Assembly: GCF_003569915.1 (NCBI RefSeq)
Contig: NZ_KZ984448.1
Span: 1 to 64,000, forward strand
Origin: Comamonas testosteroni
GTDB lineage: Bacteria > Pseudomonadota > Gammaproteobacteria > Burkholderiales > Burkholderiaceae_C
Direction of reading: 5' to 3'
Length of the DNA stretch: 64,000 nucleotides
Shown here: in pieces, positions 1-8,520 of the stretch
How positions within the stretch are numbered: the stretch's first letter is position 1
Layout of the letters: each line of letters begins with the position of its first letter
Program-made: the position numbers and the translations under genes
Notes under the pieces: model-generated
What the model was told of the DNA's origin: nothing
Database searches by the model: none
The model's input: the letters and a program-made list of their open reading frames with translations, nothing else

Positions 1-79
1 CTCGCGCCTTCAACGCTGCGTTGTAAGCCTTCCAGTTCGTTGTGCGGTACTTAACCCGACCCCAGCTCGTCTCTCTCAT
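1..79 (-). CDS. IS5-family transposase, N-terminal fragment (partial)
   Basis: An ATG at 77-79 on the minus strand opens a frame that continues past the window edge. The 26 visible residues include KYRTTNWKAYNAALKAR, which matches the conserved opening of IS5-family (IS903/IS1479-like) transposases, where an N-W-x-x-Y-N-x-A-L motif precedes the DDE core. The catalytic core lies outside the window, so activity cannot be judged. The gene lies inside the insertion whose end is at about 125. Confidence 0.75.
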   Translation of the reverse strand, partial: MRETSWGRVKYRTTNWKAYNAALKAR

Positions 80-125
80 CTCCCGAGCCTACCTCAGCTG
101 CGACCGGCATTTGTGCAACAACGCC
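1..125 (-). mobile_element. IS5-family insertion sequence, end fragment (IS903-like)
   Basis: The outer end, read on the minus strand from 125, is GGCGTTGTTGCACAAAT, which resembles the terminal inverted repeat of the IS903 group of IS5 elements (GGCTTTGTTG...). Just inside it a transposase N-terminus starts at 79 and reads out of the window. The element interrupts pilW. Elements of this group usually make 9-bp target duplications; the 9 bases next to the end (126-134) would be one copy, but the other junction lies outside the window. Confidence 0.78.
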
Positions 126-426
126 GGCCAAAAATATTGGGGGGCGGATTGGCTGTAATTCCTGCATTGCTTGCAGGTGTAGTTTCTGCCGCATATTGAA
201 AGCTTTTAAATCCAGTTTGGACTCCGATTCGCTGAATCAGGTCCTGAGCAAATCGGGCGTTGTCACGTAGCTGTGCAGCAGAGTCGACATTGCTGAAGCC
301 TTGTCTGGCAATGAAGAGTGCACCGGCGGCGGCCATGGCAACGAGAAGGGCCAGCACCATGGCGACCATGAGCTCCAGCAAGGTCAGGCCGCGCTGGGCA
401 TGCCGAAGTGATGTTCTTTGAGTCAC
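126..426 (-). pseudogene. pilW: PilW-like minor type IV pilin, interrupted by an IS
   Basis: A GTG start at 426, overlapping the pilV stop by four bases, opens a frame with a class III prepilin leader: a short basic segment, then G|LTLLELMVAMVLALLVAMAAA with cleavage after Gly and Glu at +5. PilW proteins are minor pilins that help start pilus fibre assembly and are normally about 300 or more residues. Here homology runs for only about 100 codons, to ...NPPPNIFG, where the IS5-type end begins; the frame then stops inside the element at 94-96. The rest of the gene is expected beyond the element, to the left of the window. I infer loss of function. Confidence 0.8.
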
Positions 427-1073
427 AGAATGCTCCCTCCTGTGACGGGAAGGACGAGTCCGGGAGTCGAGTCAGAATCAGTGGTTTGAAGCAAGGCAGA
501 GGCGCCAGTCTGGCTGCGATCCGTGCTGCTGTGCGTCCAGCCCAATTTGATGTAGATGATTTCCCCAGCCCCTGTTGCATTACAGGTCCATTGGGGGATG
601 CCGTTGGAGGTGTACGGTGACGCATCCAGACAAACAGATACGCGCGCGCCGGGAAGTACTGCATCGACACGGGCTAGCCAGTCGGTCATCTGCGCCGCTG
701 CGACATCCTTGGTGGTGGTGCAGCCAGCGGATGCATTGCTGACATTCATGCAATATGAAGGTGTGGCCAATGTCAGTGAGCCAGCGGCAAATTCGCCCAA
801 ATAGGGGTTGTCAGCGGCTGCGGGTTTGACGGAAATCTGCTTGTTGCCTCGCATCATTTCAGCCAGCTCGCGGGCCAGGGATGTCGCTTGCGCCTGCATT
901 CGCGCTTCGCGATTGGCCTGAAGGGCAAAGGCCTGCATGCCGACCATGCCCAACAGGCCGAACGAAAAGATGACAATGGCCACCAGGACCTCTATCAGAG
1001 TGAAGCCTTGGTTGCCTGCTCTTTGCATGGAGCGCAGAGGCGTTGGTCGTCGTATGGGCGAGGGTTTCAGCAT
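423..1073 (-). CDS. pilV: Type IV pilus modification/minor pilin PilV
   Basis: This 216-residue protein carries a prepilin leader (basic stretch, then G|FTLIEVLVAIVIFSFGLLGMVGMQA), with the Glu at +5 of the mature chain and a hydrophobic first helix. It should be processed by the prepilin peptidase and join the minor-pilin initiation complex of type IVa pili. The C-terminal half has paired Cys residues, as in secreted pilins. It is followed by pilW with a GTGA overlap, so the two are translationally coupled. A second possible start lies 15 codons in, at Met-Gln-Arg-Ala just before the leader. With pilW broken, this copy may be stranded. Confidence 0.88.
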   Translation of the reverse strand: MLKPSPIRRPTPLRSMQRAGNQGFTLIEVLVAIVIFSFGLLGMVGMQAFALQANREARMQAQATSLARELAEMMRGNKQISVKPAAADNPYLGEFAAGSLTLATPSYCMNVSNASAGCTTTKDVAAAQMTDWLARVDAVLPGARVSVCLDASPYTSNGIPQWTCNATGAGEIIYIKLGWTHSSTDRSQTGASALLQTTDSDSTPGLVLPVTGGSIL

Positions 1074-1155
1074 GTAAACATGCTAATGAGCCTGGCTCTT
1101 GAGGGGTTACCGCTCGGTGGCTGGATTCAACCGTTGAGCCAGATTGGGGCTTTGT

Positions 1156-1416
1156 TCAGCGTCTTCCCCCTGGCGGCTTTTGCGTATACCCCGCGCAAGC
1201 CCCGGAATTCGGCCTGCCCTGGCACTCTCTATAAAGTCGACGATCACGTTCGGCGCCGGATTCGTCAGAGCTGCTGCGAATGTTCTGGATCTTGACTTTA
1301 CCGCCATGCCCTTTGCGTGCAGCCAGGCCGTCGGTGGACAGAGTCAAGGTGAGCAGCAGTGCTGCGGCCACAGTGGCGCACAGGCGCGGGGCAAGGGGAG
1401 CTTTGGGGTGGGGCAT
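1156..1416 (-). CDS. Small secreted protein of unknown function
   Basis: An 86-residue protein with a clear N-terminal signal peptide (basic start, Leu/Ala-rich core, cleavage near GLA-AR) and a short basic mature part containing RDRRLYRECQGRPNSGACAGY, with two Cys residues. AAGGA lies about seven bases before the ATG. It sits upstream of pilV on the same strand, 82 bases away. I do not recognise the family. Signal peptide, ribosome site and position next to pilin genes support a real gene; a role near the pilus is only a guess. Confidence 0.6.
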   Translation of the reverse strand: MPHPKAPLAPRLCATVAAALLLTLTLSTDGLAARKGHGGKVKIQNIRSSSDESGAERDRRLYRECQGRPNSGACAGYTQKPPGGRR

Positions 1417-1526
1417 GACGATCCTTGGTGACGCAATGACAGCTCATTGCAGCGCCTGTGTCCTCGTTTGGCAAGATGGTGCGCGAGGGCGGTGTGGGTG
1501 AGGCCGGTGGCGGGGAAATGGGCTCT

Positions 1527-1535
1527 TGCTATAAT
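1527..1535 (+). promoter_or_regulatory. Extended -10 promoter for rpsO
   Basis: TG-C-TATAAT is a consensus extended -10 element about 105 bases before the rpsO start. No good -35 box is visible, which is normal for extended -10 promoters. The leader between it and rpsO holds no gene. Confidence 0.6.
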
Positions 1536-1639
1536 CGACAGGTTTTGCATGGTGCAAGACGCACGCTGAGGCCTTTCCAGTCTTGGCGCAAGTAACCAAG
1601 GCGCTCCCCGTTTGAGTGCCAAATCCTAAGGAAAACAAA

Positions 1640-1906
1640 ATGATCGCTGCCGAAAAGAAGGCTGAAGTTGTCAAGGCCAATGCTCGTTCCGAAAACGACA
1701 CTGGCAGCCCCGAAGTGCAAGTGGCACTGCTGACAGCTCGCATCAACGAACTGACTCCCCACTTCAAGGCTAACGCCAAGGACCACCACGGTCGTCGCGG
1801 TCTGCTGCGCATGGTGAGCCGTCGCCGCAAGCTGCTGGACTACCTGAAGTCCAAGGACGCTGACCGCTACACAGCACTGATCGCCAAGCTGGGCCTGCGT
1901 AAGTAA
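1640..1906 (+). CDS. rpsO: 30S ribosomal protein S15
   Basis: An 88-residue S15, the normal length for bacteria. It binds 16S rRNA in the central domain early in small-subunit assembly. Family blocks seen are [17 protein letters not shown], the [19 protein letters not shown] region and [12 protein letters not shown]. The ATG at 1640 is chosen because AAGGAAA lies just upstream and the protein then begins at the family's usual point; an in-frame upstream codon at 1616 has no such support. It precedes pnp, the classic rpsO-pnp order, but a strong terminator separates them. Confidence 0.97.
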   Translation: MIAAEKKAEVVKANARSENDTGSPEVQVALLTARINELTPHFKANAKDHHGRRGLLRMVSRRRKLLDYLKSKDADRYTALIAKLGLRK

Positions 1907-1923
1907 GCACGGTGAGAGATCAA

Positions 1924-1960
1924 AACGCCTGAGTTAGATTGCCTAGCTCAGGCGTTTTTT
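1924..1960 (+). terminator. Rho-independent terminator after rpsO
   Basis: AACGCCTGAG (1924-1933) pairs with CTCAGGCGTT (1947-1956), the inner bases can extend the stem, and a T run follows. It lies 17 bases after the rpsO stop. Confidence 0.9.
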
Positions 1961-1994
1961 ACTTCGGAGAACGCAAAACAGAGCGAAGCTGTGT

Positions 1995-2041
1995 CATTCC
2001 AATGCTGCACTATTGATAGCATTAAGTGCTGCACTGGAATG
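1995..2041 (+). promoter_or_regulatory. pnp leader stem-loop
   Basis: Arms 1995-2011 and 2025-2041 form a 17-bp stem with two mismatches around a 13-base loop, 70 bases before the pnp start. In enterobacteria a double-stranded pnp leader is cut by RNase III and then used by PNPase to destroy its own message. The position suits the same autoregulation here, which is inference. Confidence 0.6.
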
Positions 2042-2111
2042 GCATCGTGTTCTGTTTGCACTCCAAAACAAGACTGGATCAAGGCATCCAGCTATTTATC
2101 AAGGAGTCACT

Positions 2112-4367
2112 ATGACCATGTTCAATAAAGTCACCAAGACTTTCCAATGGGGCCAGCACACGGTCACCATGGAAACTGGCGAAATCGCCCGTCAAGCTTC
2201 CGGCGCTGTGCTGGTCAACATCGACGACACCGTGGTTCTGGCCACGGTCGTGGGTTCCAAGATCGCCAAGGCCGGTCAGGACTTTTTCCCTCTGACGGTT
2301 GACTACATCGAAAAGACTTACGCAGCCGGCAAGATCCCTGGCAGCTTCTTCAAGCGTGAAGCCAAGCCTTCCGAGCTGGAAACGCTGACCTCGCGTCTGA
2401 TCGACCGTCCCATCCGCCCGCTGTTCCCTGAAGGTTTCTACAACGACGTGCATGTGGTCATCCACACAATCTCGTTGAACCCTGAAGTCGACGCCGACAT
2501 CGCCGCCATGATCGCTGTGTCCGCTGCTCTGTCGGTGTCGGGCATTCCTTTCAACGGCCCCATTGGTGCCGCTCGCGTGGGTTACATCAACGGCGAATAT
2601 GTGCTGAACCCTGGTCAGACCCAGCGCAAGGATTCGCAGATGGATCTGGTCGTTGCCGGCACCGAAGCCGCCGTGCTGATGGTGGAATCCGAAGCGCTGC
2701 AACTGCCCGAAGAAGTGATGCTGGGCGCTGTGGTCTATGGCCACGAGCAAGGCAAGATCGCCATCAACGCCATCCACGACCTGGTGCGTGATGCTGGCAA
2801 GCCCGCATGGGACTGGACTGCTCCTGCCAAGGATGAAGTCCTGATCGCCAAGGTGGCTGAGCTGGGTGAAGCCAAGCTGCGCGCTGCCTACCAAGAGCGC
2901 AACAAGCAAGTGCGTACGCACGCTTGCCGTCTGGCCTACGCCGATGTGAAGGCGGGTCTGACTGAGCAAGGTATCGCTTTTGACGCCGTCAAGGTCGAAG
3001 GCATGCTGTTCGACATCGAAGCCCGTATCGTGCGTTCGCAGATTCTGGCCGGTGAGCCCCGTATCGACGGCCGCGACACTCGCACTGTGCGCCCCATCGA
3101 AATCCGCAACTCCGTGCTGCCCCGCACCCACGGCTCGGCCCTGTTCACGCGTGGTGAAACCCAGGCTCTGGTGATCTCCACTCTGGGCACAGAGCGCGAT
3201 GCACAGAAGATCGACGCACTGGCTGGCGAGTACGAAGACCGCTTCCTGTTCCACTACAACATGCCTCCCTTTGCTACTGGCGAAGTGGGTCGCATGGGTT
3301 CGACCAAGCGCCGCGAAATCGGCCACGGCCGTCTGGCCAAGCGTGCTTTGGTGGCTTGCTTGCCCAGCAAGGAAGAATTCCCCTACACCATTCGCGTGGT
3401 GTCGGAAATCACGGAATCGAACGGTTCCTCGTCCATGGCTTCGGTCTGCGGCGGCTGCCTGTCCATGATGGACGCCGGCGTTCCCATGAAGGCTCACGTG
3501 GCAGGTATCGCCATGGGCCTGATCAAGGAAGAAAACAAGTTCGCCGTGCTGACCGACATTCTGGGTGACGAAGATCACCTGGGCGATATGGACTTCAAGG
3601 TGGCTGGTACCACCAACGGTATTACTGCTCTGCAGATGGACATCAAGATCCAGGGCATTACCAAGGAAATCATGCAAGTGGCTCTGGCTCAGGCCAAGGA
3701 AGCGCGCATGCACATCCTGGGCAAGATGCAGGAAGCCATGGGCGAAGCCAAGACTGAAGTCTCCAGCTTCGCTCCCAAGCTCTACACGATGAAGATCAAC
3801 CCCGAGAAGATCCGTGACGTGATCGGCAAGGGCGGCGCCACCATCCGTGCGCTGACCGAAGAAACCGGCACCCAGATCAACATCGAGGAAGACGGCACCA
3901 TCACCATCGCCGCTACTGACGGCGCCAAGGCTGAAGCTGCCAAGCTGCGCATCGAACAGATCACGGCCGAAGTTGAAATCGGCAAGGTCTACGAAGGCCC
4001 CATCGTCAAGATTCTGGACTTCGGCGCACTGGTCAACCTGCTGCCCGGCAAGGACGGTCTGCTGCACATCAGCCAGATCGCCCATGAACGCGTGGAAAAG
4101 GTCACCGACTACCTGCAAGAAGGCCAAGTGGTCAAGGTCAAGGTTCTGGAAACCGACGACAAGGGCCGCGTCAAGCTGTCCATGAAGGCGCTGACCGAGC
4201 GTCCCGCCGGCATGCCCGAGCGTGAACCTCGCGAACCCCGTGAGCCCCGTGGCGATCGCGAGTTCCGTGAACGCGCTCCTCGCCAGCACCGCGAACCTCG
4301 TGAGAACCGCGAGCCCCGCGAAAACCGTGGCTCCGCTGACGAGCAGCAACAACAGCAACAGCAGTAA
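2112..4367 (+). CDS. pnp: Polyribonucleotide nucleotidyltransferase (PNPase)
   Basis: A 751-residue phosphorolytic 3'-5' exoribonuclease of the RNA degradation machinery. The order is two RNase PH-like domains (about 15-145 and 330-550, the second with the acidic catalytic stretch [15 protein letters not shown] near 485-500), a KH domain (about 559-616, [11 protein letters not shown]) and an S1 domain (about 620-690). The ATG at 2112 follows AAGGAG at good spacing and starts at the normal family position. The tail after residue 697 is a run of Arg-Glu-Pro repeats ending in seven Gln, longer than the enterobacterial tail and likely disordered. Its own terminator follows. Confidence 0.98.
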   Translation: MTMFNKVTKTFQWGQHTVTMETGEIARQASGAVLVNIDDTVVLATVVGSKIAKAGQDFFPLTVDYIEKTYAAGKIPGSFFKREAKPSELETLTSRLIDRPIRPLFPEGFYNDVHVVIHTISLNPEVDADIAAMIAVSAALSVSGIPFNGPIGAARVGYINGEYVLNPGQTQRKDSQMDLVVAGTEAAVLMVESEALQLPEEVMLGAVVYGHEQGKIAINAIHDLVRDAGKPAWDWTAPAKDEVLIAKVAELGEAKLRAAYQERNKQVRTHACRLAYADVKAGLTEQGIAFDAVKVEGMLFDIEARIVRSQILAGEPRIDGRDTRTVRPIEIRNSVLPRTHGSALFTRGETQALVISTLGTERDAQKIDALAGEYEDRFLFHYNMPPFATGEVGRMGSTKRREIGHGRLAKRALVACLPSKEEFPYTIRVVSEITESNGSSSMASVCGGCLSMMDAGVPMKAHVAGIAMGLIKEENKFAVLTDILGDEDHLGDMDFKVAGTTNGITALQMDIKIQGITKEIMQVALAQAKEARMHILGKMQEAMGEAKTEVSSFAPKLYTMKINPEKIRDVIGKGGATIRALTEETGTQINIEEDGTITIAATDGAKAEAAKLRIEQITAEVEIGKVYEGPIVKILDFGALVNLLPGKDGLLHISQIAHERVEKVTDYLQEGQVVKVKVLETDDKGRVKLSMKALTERPAGMPEREPREPREPRGDREFRERAPRQHREPRENREPRENRGSADEQQQQQQQ

Positions 4368-4375
4368 TGCTTGAG

Positions 4376-4410
4376 CGGGAGCCTGCCTTGAGGGCGGGCT
4401 TCCGTTTTTT
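4376..4410 (+). terminator. Rho-independent terminator after pnp
   Basis: A 12-bp stem (5' arm from 4376, 3' arm ending at 4404, including G-U pairs) around a short TTGA-containing loop is followed by six T. Confidence 0.85.
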
Positions 4411-4430
4411 GCATTCTGAGTTAGTCCTGA

Positions 4431-4476
4431 TTTGATAGCTGACAGCCTAGATAGATTCTGGACTTGAGTGTTATTT
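4431..4476 (+). repeat. GATAGC/GGACTTGA dispersed repeat, copy A
   Basis: It contains TTTGATAGCTGACAGCCTAG and later TTCTGGACTTGAGTGTTATTT. It is the best match in the window to a roughly 48-base unit that recurs at least ten times (see the other repeat entries). It lies between the pnp terminator and the quinone oxidoreductase gene. Confidence 0.7.
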
Positions 4477-4505
4477 CATTGATAAAGCAAGCCTGAGAAG
4501 CCGAT

Positions 4506-5513
4506 ATGCAAGCCAACACAATGCGAGCGGTGGAAATCACCAGCTACGGCGCACCCGATGTGCTGCGCATGGGCGAGCGTCCCATGCCGGTGGCGGGCGA
4601 GGGCGAGCTGCTGATCCGCGTTGCGGCCAGCGGCATCAACCGACCTGATGTGCTGCAGCGCAAAGGCCATTACGCACCGCCCGCAGGGGCATCCGATCTG
4701 CCGGGTCTGGAAGTGGCTGGGGTCATCGTTTCGGGTGACGAGGCTGCCATGGCGCAGGCGGGTTTCAAGCTGGGCGATCGTGTCTGTGCATTGGTCGCTG
4801 GTGGCGGCTATGCGCAATACTGCGCTGCGCCCGTGGCGCAATGTCTGCCTGTGCCTGCGGGCCTGAGTGATGTTGAAGCTGCGGCCTTGCCCGAGACTTT
4901 TTTCACCGTCTGGAGCAATGTGTTTGACCGCGGCGCCCTGCAGTCTGGTGAAACGCTGTTGGTGCAGGGCGGCAGCAGCGGCATTGGCGTCACGGCCATC
5001 CAACTGGCCAAGGCCATGGGCGCGCAAGTCATTGTCACTGCAGGCAGCGATGCCAAGTGTGAGGACTGCCTCAAGCTCGGTGCGGATCACGCCATCAACT
5101 ACAAGACTCAGGACTTTGCAGCTGAAGTGCTGCGCATCACGCAAGGCCAAGGCGTCAATGTCATTCTCGACATGGTCGCTGGTGACTACGTGGCGCGTGA
5201 GGTGTCCTGCATGGCGCCCGATGGCCGCCTGGTCATCATTGCGGTGCAGGGTGGCGTCAAGGCTGAGTTCGATGCAGGTCTGGTGCTGCGCAAGCGCCTG
5301 ACCATCACAGGATCTACGCTGCGCCCGCGCTCCGTGGCTTTCAAGGCTGCGATTGCGCAGGCGCTCAAGCGCAACGTCTGGCCCTTGCTGGAATCCGGCA
5401 AGGTGCGCCCGGCCATTTATCGTGAATTCGATGCTGCTGACGCGGCGCAGGCTCATGCGCTGATGGAGTCCAGCCAGCACACCGGAAAAATCGTTTTGAC
5501 TTGGGAAACATGA
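4506..5513 (+). CDS. NAD(P)H:quinone oxidoreductase, zinc-independent MDR family (PIG3-like)
   Basis: A 335-residue medium-chain dehydrogenase/reductase. The N-terminal GroES-like half includes [16 protein letters not shown], and the Rossmann half holds the nucleotide motif [18 protein letters not shown] near residue 150. The Cys/His zinc ligands of alcohol dehydrogenases are not present, so it fits the quinone oxidoreductase/PIG3 branch, which reduces quinones with NADPH. The second Met (codon 6) is an alternative start. It overlaps tpiA by four bases (ATGA), so the two genes are co-translated. The physiological substrate cannot be told from sequence. Confidence 0.88.
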   Translation: MQANTMRAVEITSYGAPDVLRMGERPMPVAGEGELLIRVAASGINRPDVLQRKGHYAPPAGASDLPGLEVAGVIVSGDEAAMAQAGFKLGDRVCALVAGGGYAQYCAAPVAQCLPVPAGLSDVEAAALPETFFTVWSNVFDRGALQSGETLLVQGGSSGIGVTAIQLAKAMGAQVIVTAGSDAKCEDCLKLGADHAINYKTQDFAAEVLRITQGQGVNVILDMVAGDYVAREVSCMAPDGRLVIIAVQGGVKAEFDAGLVLRKRLTITGSTLRPRSVAFKAAIAQALKRNVWPLLESGKVRPAIYREFDAADAAQAHALMESSQHTGKIVLTWET

Positions 5514-6256
5514 AGCAAAAACTCATTGTCGGCAACTGGAAGATGAACGGCAGCCTGGCTGCCAATGCGGCTTTGCTGCAGGCCATCAAGCAGGGCTTGC
5601 CTGCGGACAACAAGGCTGGCGTGGCGGTGGCTGCTCCTGCGGCATATCTGGCTCAAGTCCAGGCGGAGCTTGCGGGTTCTGCTATCGGTACAGGAGCGCA
5701 AGATGTGTCTCAGCATGAGCAGGGCGCTTTCACCGGTGAAGTCTCCGCCACCATGCTCAAGGAGTTTGGTGTGCGCTATGCGCTGGTCGGTCACTCCGAG
5801 CGCCGTCAATACCACGGCGAAACCGATGCCGTGGTGGCTGCCAAGGCTCAGGCTGCGCTGGGCAAGGGCATCACCCCCATCGTCTGCGTGGGCGAGACTC
5901 TGGCCGAGCGTGAAGCCGGTCAGACCGAAGCCGTGGTCAAGCGTCAGCTGGCGGCAGTGATTCAGCAGGTCGGCCAATGCGTGAGCGAGCTGGTCGTGGC
6001 CTATGAACCTGTCTGGGCGATTGGTACCGGCAAGACCGCCACGCCCGAGCAGGCTCAGCAAGTCCACGCCGTGCTGCGTGCGCAACTGGCCGCGGCCACT
6101 GAAAAGGCTGAGCGCGTGCCCTTGCTCTACGGCGGCAGCATGAACGCCGCCAATGCTGCGCAGTTGCTGGCACAGGCCGACATCGATGGCGGCCTGATTG
6201 GTGGCGCTGCACTGAAGGCCCCGGATTTCCTCACCATTATTGCTGCAGCGCAATAA
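5510..6256 (+). CDS. tpiA: Triosephosphate isomerase
   Basis: A 248-residue TIM-barrel enzyme that interconverts dihydroxyacetone phosphate and glyceraldehyde 3-phosphate in glycolysis and gluconeogenesis. NWKMNG with the substrate-binding Asn/Lys lies at 8-13, the catalytic His is in GHSERR near 96, the catalytic Glu is in [14 protein letters not shown] near 165, and the phosphate loop is LYGGSMN near 206. The ATG at 5510 overlaps the stop of the upstream gene; a TTG nine bases earlier is in frame but less likely. secG follows after 58 bases that hold an 8-bp hairpin (6264-6286) without a T run. Confidence 0.97.
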   Translation: MKQKLIVGNWKMNGSLAANAALLQAIKQGLPADNKAGVAVAAPAAYLAQVQAELAGSAIGTGAQDVSQHEQGAFTGEVSATMLKEFGVRYALVGHSERRQYHGETDAVVAAKAQAALGKGITPIVCVGETLAEREAGQTEAVVKRQLAAVIQQVGQCVSELVVAYEPVWAIGTGKTATPEQAQQVHAVLRAQLAAATEKAERVPLLYGGSMNAANAAQLLAQADIDGGLIGGAALKAPDFLTIIAAAQ

Positions 6257-6314
6257 TCTGTTCGCGCCACACTTTGGCTGTGGCGCACCCTGATTACGAT
6301 TAGTAGGTTTTGAT

Positions 6315-6725
6315 ATGAACGTCTTATCCAGTGTCATTCTCGCGGTCCAGATGCTGGCCGCACTGGGCATGATTGGCCTGATCCTGATTCAGCACGGCAA
6401 AGGTGCTGACATGGGCGCATCGTTTGGCGGCGGCTCGTCCGGCAGCCTGTTCGGTGTTTCCGGCAGTGCCAACTTCCTGTCGCGCACCACGGCCGTGCTG
6501 GCCACGGTGTTTTTTGTCGCTACGCTGGCTCTGGCCTACCTGAGCAATTCCCGTCCTGTCAGCTCTGGCAGCGTGCTGGAAAGCGCTCCCGTGTCTGCGC
6601 CTGCTCCTGCGCAAACCATCCCTGTGCCAGGCGCTCCCGCTGCCACTACGGGTGATGCTGCGACCCCTGCGCCTGCTGCTCCCGCCGCTGGTGCCGAAGG
6701 CGCTGCCCAAATCCCGACAAAATAA
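6315..6725 (+). CDS. secG: Preprotein translocase subunit SecG
   Basis: A 136-residue inner-membrane subunit of SecYEG. Two membrane helices (about 4-24 and 52-76) flank the conserved cytoplasmic stretch GKGADMGASFGGGSSGSLFG. The C-terminal 45 residues are an Ala/Pro-rich extension, common in Betaproteobacteria and absent from the E. coli protein. The order tpiA-secG-tRNA-Leu-nuoA is a familiar arrangement in proteobacteria. Confidence 0.96.
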   Translation: MNVLSSVILAVQMLAALGMIGLILIQHGKGADMGASFGGGSSGSLFGVSGSANFLSRTTAVLATVFFVATLALAYLSNSRPVSSGSVLESAPVSAPAPAQTIPVPGAPAATTGDAATPAPAAPAAGAEGAAQIPTK

Positions 6726-6735
6726 TTGTCGAAAT

Positions 6736-6770
6736 GCCTGAAGAATCCCTGTGAGTGGGGTTTTTCAGGC
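6736..6770 (+). other. Long hairpin after secG
   Basis: GCCTGAAGAATCCC (6736-6749) pairs along all 14 bases, with two G-U pairs, with 6757-6770. The T run is inside the stem rather than after it, so it may act as a 3' stability or processing hairpin between secG and the tRNA rather than as a standard terminator. Confidence 0.5.
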
Positions 6771-6844
6771 TAGAATCTAGGGATTGTCTGGGGATCAGAA
6801 TCTTTGCAATGAAGGTTCCAGAGGTTGCCAGACTTTGAGACGAA

Positions 6845-6929
6845 GCCGTCGTGGTGGAATTGGTAGACACGCTATCTTGAGGGGGTAGTGGCGAAAGCTG
6901 TGCGAGTTCGAGTCTCGCCGACGGCACCA
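6845..6929 (+). tRNA. tRNA-Leu, anticodon GAG
   Basis: This 85-nt class II tRNA has acceptor stem GCCGTCG paired with CGACGGC and an encoded ACCA end. The D arm is TGGTGGAATTGGTAGACACG, the anticodon stem-loop CTATC-TTGAGGG-GGTAG carries GAG, a short variable arm follows, and the T arm is GCGAG-TTCGAGT-CTCGC. It reads CUC/CUU Leu codons. Confidence 0.95.
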
Positions 6930-6982
6930 ACACATAACTAGAAGCCTGCCCTGCTGATCAGGCAGTGATGATCGGTGAGGCA

Positions 6983-6998
6983 TGTTTTTTAAAAAACA
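6983..6998. promoter_or_regulatory. 16-bp perfect palindrome in the nuoA leader
   Basis: TGTTTTTTAAAAAACA is a perfect palindrome 12 bases before the nuoA start codon. It could form an RNA hairpin near the ribosome site (AAGG at about 6998-7001) or be a protein site. No function is shown. Confidence 0.4.
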
Positions 6999-7009
6999 AG
7001 GCCCACTCG

Positions 7010-7369
7010 ATGAACATCGATCAGTACCTTCCCGTTCTCTTGTTCATTCTCATTGGTATGGCGGTGGGCGTAGTCCCGCTGGCTCTCGGCTACGTGCTGG
7101 GTCCCAACCGTCCTGATGCAGCCAAGAACTCCCCTTATGAATGCGGTTTCGAAGCGTTTGAAGACGCTCGAATGAAGTTCGACGTGCGCTACTACCTCGT
7201 AGCCATTCTCTTCATCCTGTTTGATCTGGAAATCGCATTTCTGCTGCCCTGGGCTGTCGCACTCAAAGATGTCGGCGGCGTGGGTTTTGTTGCTGTCCTG
7301 ATCTTCCTGGCCATTCTGGTCGTGGGTTTTGCCTACGAGTGGAAAAAAGGCGCCCTGGACTGGGAATAA
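7010..7369 (+). CDS. nuoA: NADH-quinone oxidoreductase subunit A
   Basis: A 119-residue membrane subunit of respiratory complex I with three predicted helices. Conserved [30 protein letters not shown]-type sequence, with the Cys and acidic residues of the quinone-site loop, is present. The start at ATG 7010 follows AAGG; an in-frame upstream start at 6965 would add residues unlike the family. It is the first gene of an uninterrupted 14-gene nuo operon, 80 bases after tRNA-Leu. Confidence 0.97.
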   Translation: MNIDQYLPVLLFILIGMAVGVVPLALGYVLGPNRPDAAKNSPYECGFEAFEDARMKFDVRYYLVAILFILFDLEIAFLLPWAVALKDVGGVGFVAVLIFLAILVVGFAYEWKKGALDWE

Positions 7370-7391
7370 GCAGCTTCACTGAGGAAACACG

Positions 7392-7871
7392 ATGATCGAA
7401 GGCGTGATGAAGGAAGGCTTTGTCACCACCAGTTATGACACGGTGGTGAACTGGGCCAAGACGGGGTCGATCTGGCCCATGACATTTGGTCTGGCCTGCT
7501 GTGCGGTGGAGATGATGCACGCAGCGGCTGCTCGCTATGACATCGGTCGCTTCGGCTCCGAAGTGTTCCGTGCCAGCCCCCGCCACTCGGACCTGATGAT
7601 TGTTGCCGGCACGCTGTGCAACAAGATGGCTCCCGCGATGCGCAAGGTCTATGACCAGATGTCCGAGCCCCGCTGGGTGATCTCCATGGGCTCTTGCGCC
7701 AATGGTGGCGGCTACTACCACTACAGCTACTCGGTGGTGCGCGGTTGCGATCGCATCGTGCCCGTGGACGTCTATGTGCCTGGTTGCCCTCCGACAGCGG
7801 AAGCGCTGATCTACGGCATCATCCAGCTGCAGCAGAAGATCCGCCGCACCCACACCATCGCTCGCGTTTAA
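7392..7871 (+). CDS. nuoB: NADH-quinone oxidoreductase subunit B
   Basis: A 159-residue peripheral-arm subunit that holds the last iron-sulfur cluster (N2) next to the quinone site. Cluster ligands are visible in [13 protein letters not shown] (tandem Cys near 36-37), [11 protein letters not shown] (near 102) and [11 protein letters not shown] (near 132). Its length is typical of Betaproteobacteria. It lies 22 bases after nuoA, behind a GAGGAAA ribosome site. Confidence 0.98.
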   Translation: MIEGVMKEGFVTTSYDTVVNWAKTGSIWPMTFGLACCAVEMMHAAAARYDIGRFGSEVFRASPRHSDLMIVAGTLCNKMAPAMRKVYDQMSEPRWVISMGSCANGGGYYHYSYSVVRGCDRIVPVDVYVPGCPPTAEALIYGIIQLQQKIRRTHTIARV

Positions 7872-7880
7872 GGGGTCGAG

Positions 7881-8492
7881 ATGACTGCAATTGCTATTCA
7901 CCCCGAGAAGCTTCGGGATGTGGTGTCTGCTGCCCTGGGCGAAAACGCCCGCAGCGTCACGCTGGCCTACGGTGAAGTGACCGTGGAAGTGGCTGCCGAC
8001 AAGTATCTGGACGTCATGCAGACCCTGCGCAATGCGCCGGACTGCAAATTCGAGATGCTGGTGGACCTGTGCGGTGTGGACTATTCAAGCTACGCGGAAG
8101 TGGGCACCGAAGGCCCACGTTTTGCCGTGGTGTCGCACCTGATGTCTTTGACGCTGAACCAGCGTCTGCGTGTGCGCGTGTACTGTCCCGATGACGACAT
8201 GCCCATGGTCGCATCGATCAACGAAATCTGGAATGCTGCCAACTGGTTCGAGCGCGAAGCGTTCGACCTGTTTGGCATTGTGTTCGACGGACATGAAGAC
8301 CTGCGCCGCATTCTGACGGACTACGGCTTCATCGGTCACCCCTTCCGCAAGGACTTCCCTCTGTCCGGCTATGTGGAAATGCGCTACGACGCCGAGCAGC
8401 AACGTGTGGTGTACCAGCCCGTCACGATCGAGCCGCGCGAGATCACGCCGCGCATCATTCGTGAAGAAAACTATGGCGGAGGCCTGCACTGA
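7881..8492 (+). CDS. nuoC: NADH-quinone oxidoreductase subunit C
   Basis: A 203-residue 30-kDa-type subunit, separate from NuoD rather than fused as in E. coli. The diagnostic block near the C-terminus reads [20 protein letters not shown], followed by [15 protein letters not shown]. It links the NuoB/NuoD hydrophilic core. It lies nine bases after nuoB and 28 before nuoD. Confidence 0.98.
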   Translation: MTAIAIHPEKLRDVVSAALGENARSVTLAYGEVTVEVAADKYLDVMQTLRNAPDCKFEMLVDLCGVDYSSYAEVGTEGPRFAVVSHLMSLTLNQRLRVRVYCPDDDMPMVASINEIWNAANWFEREAFDLFGIVFDGHEDLRRILTDYGFIGHPFRKDFPLSGYVEMRYDAEQQRVVYQPVTIEPREITPRIIREENYGGGLH

Positions 8493-8520
8493 AGGCGCAA
8501 GCGCCTTTTGACGGAAGACC

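Noticed and set aside
2079-4358. 759-codon open frame antisense to pnp, and similar long antisense frames (11761-13773, 16396-18672, 50520-51872)
   Set aside because: They mirror strongly biased coding strands of known genes, have no ribosome sites, and give low-complexity His/Gln/Gly-rich sequence without any family.
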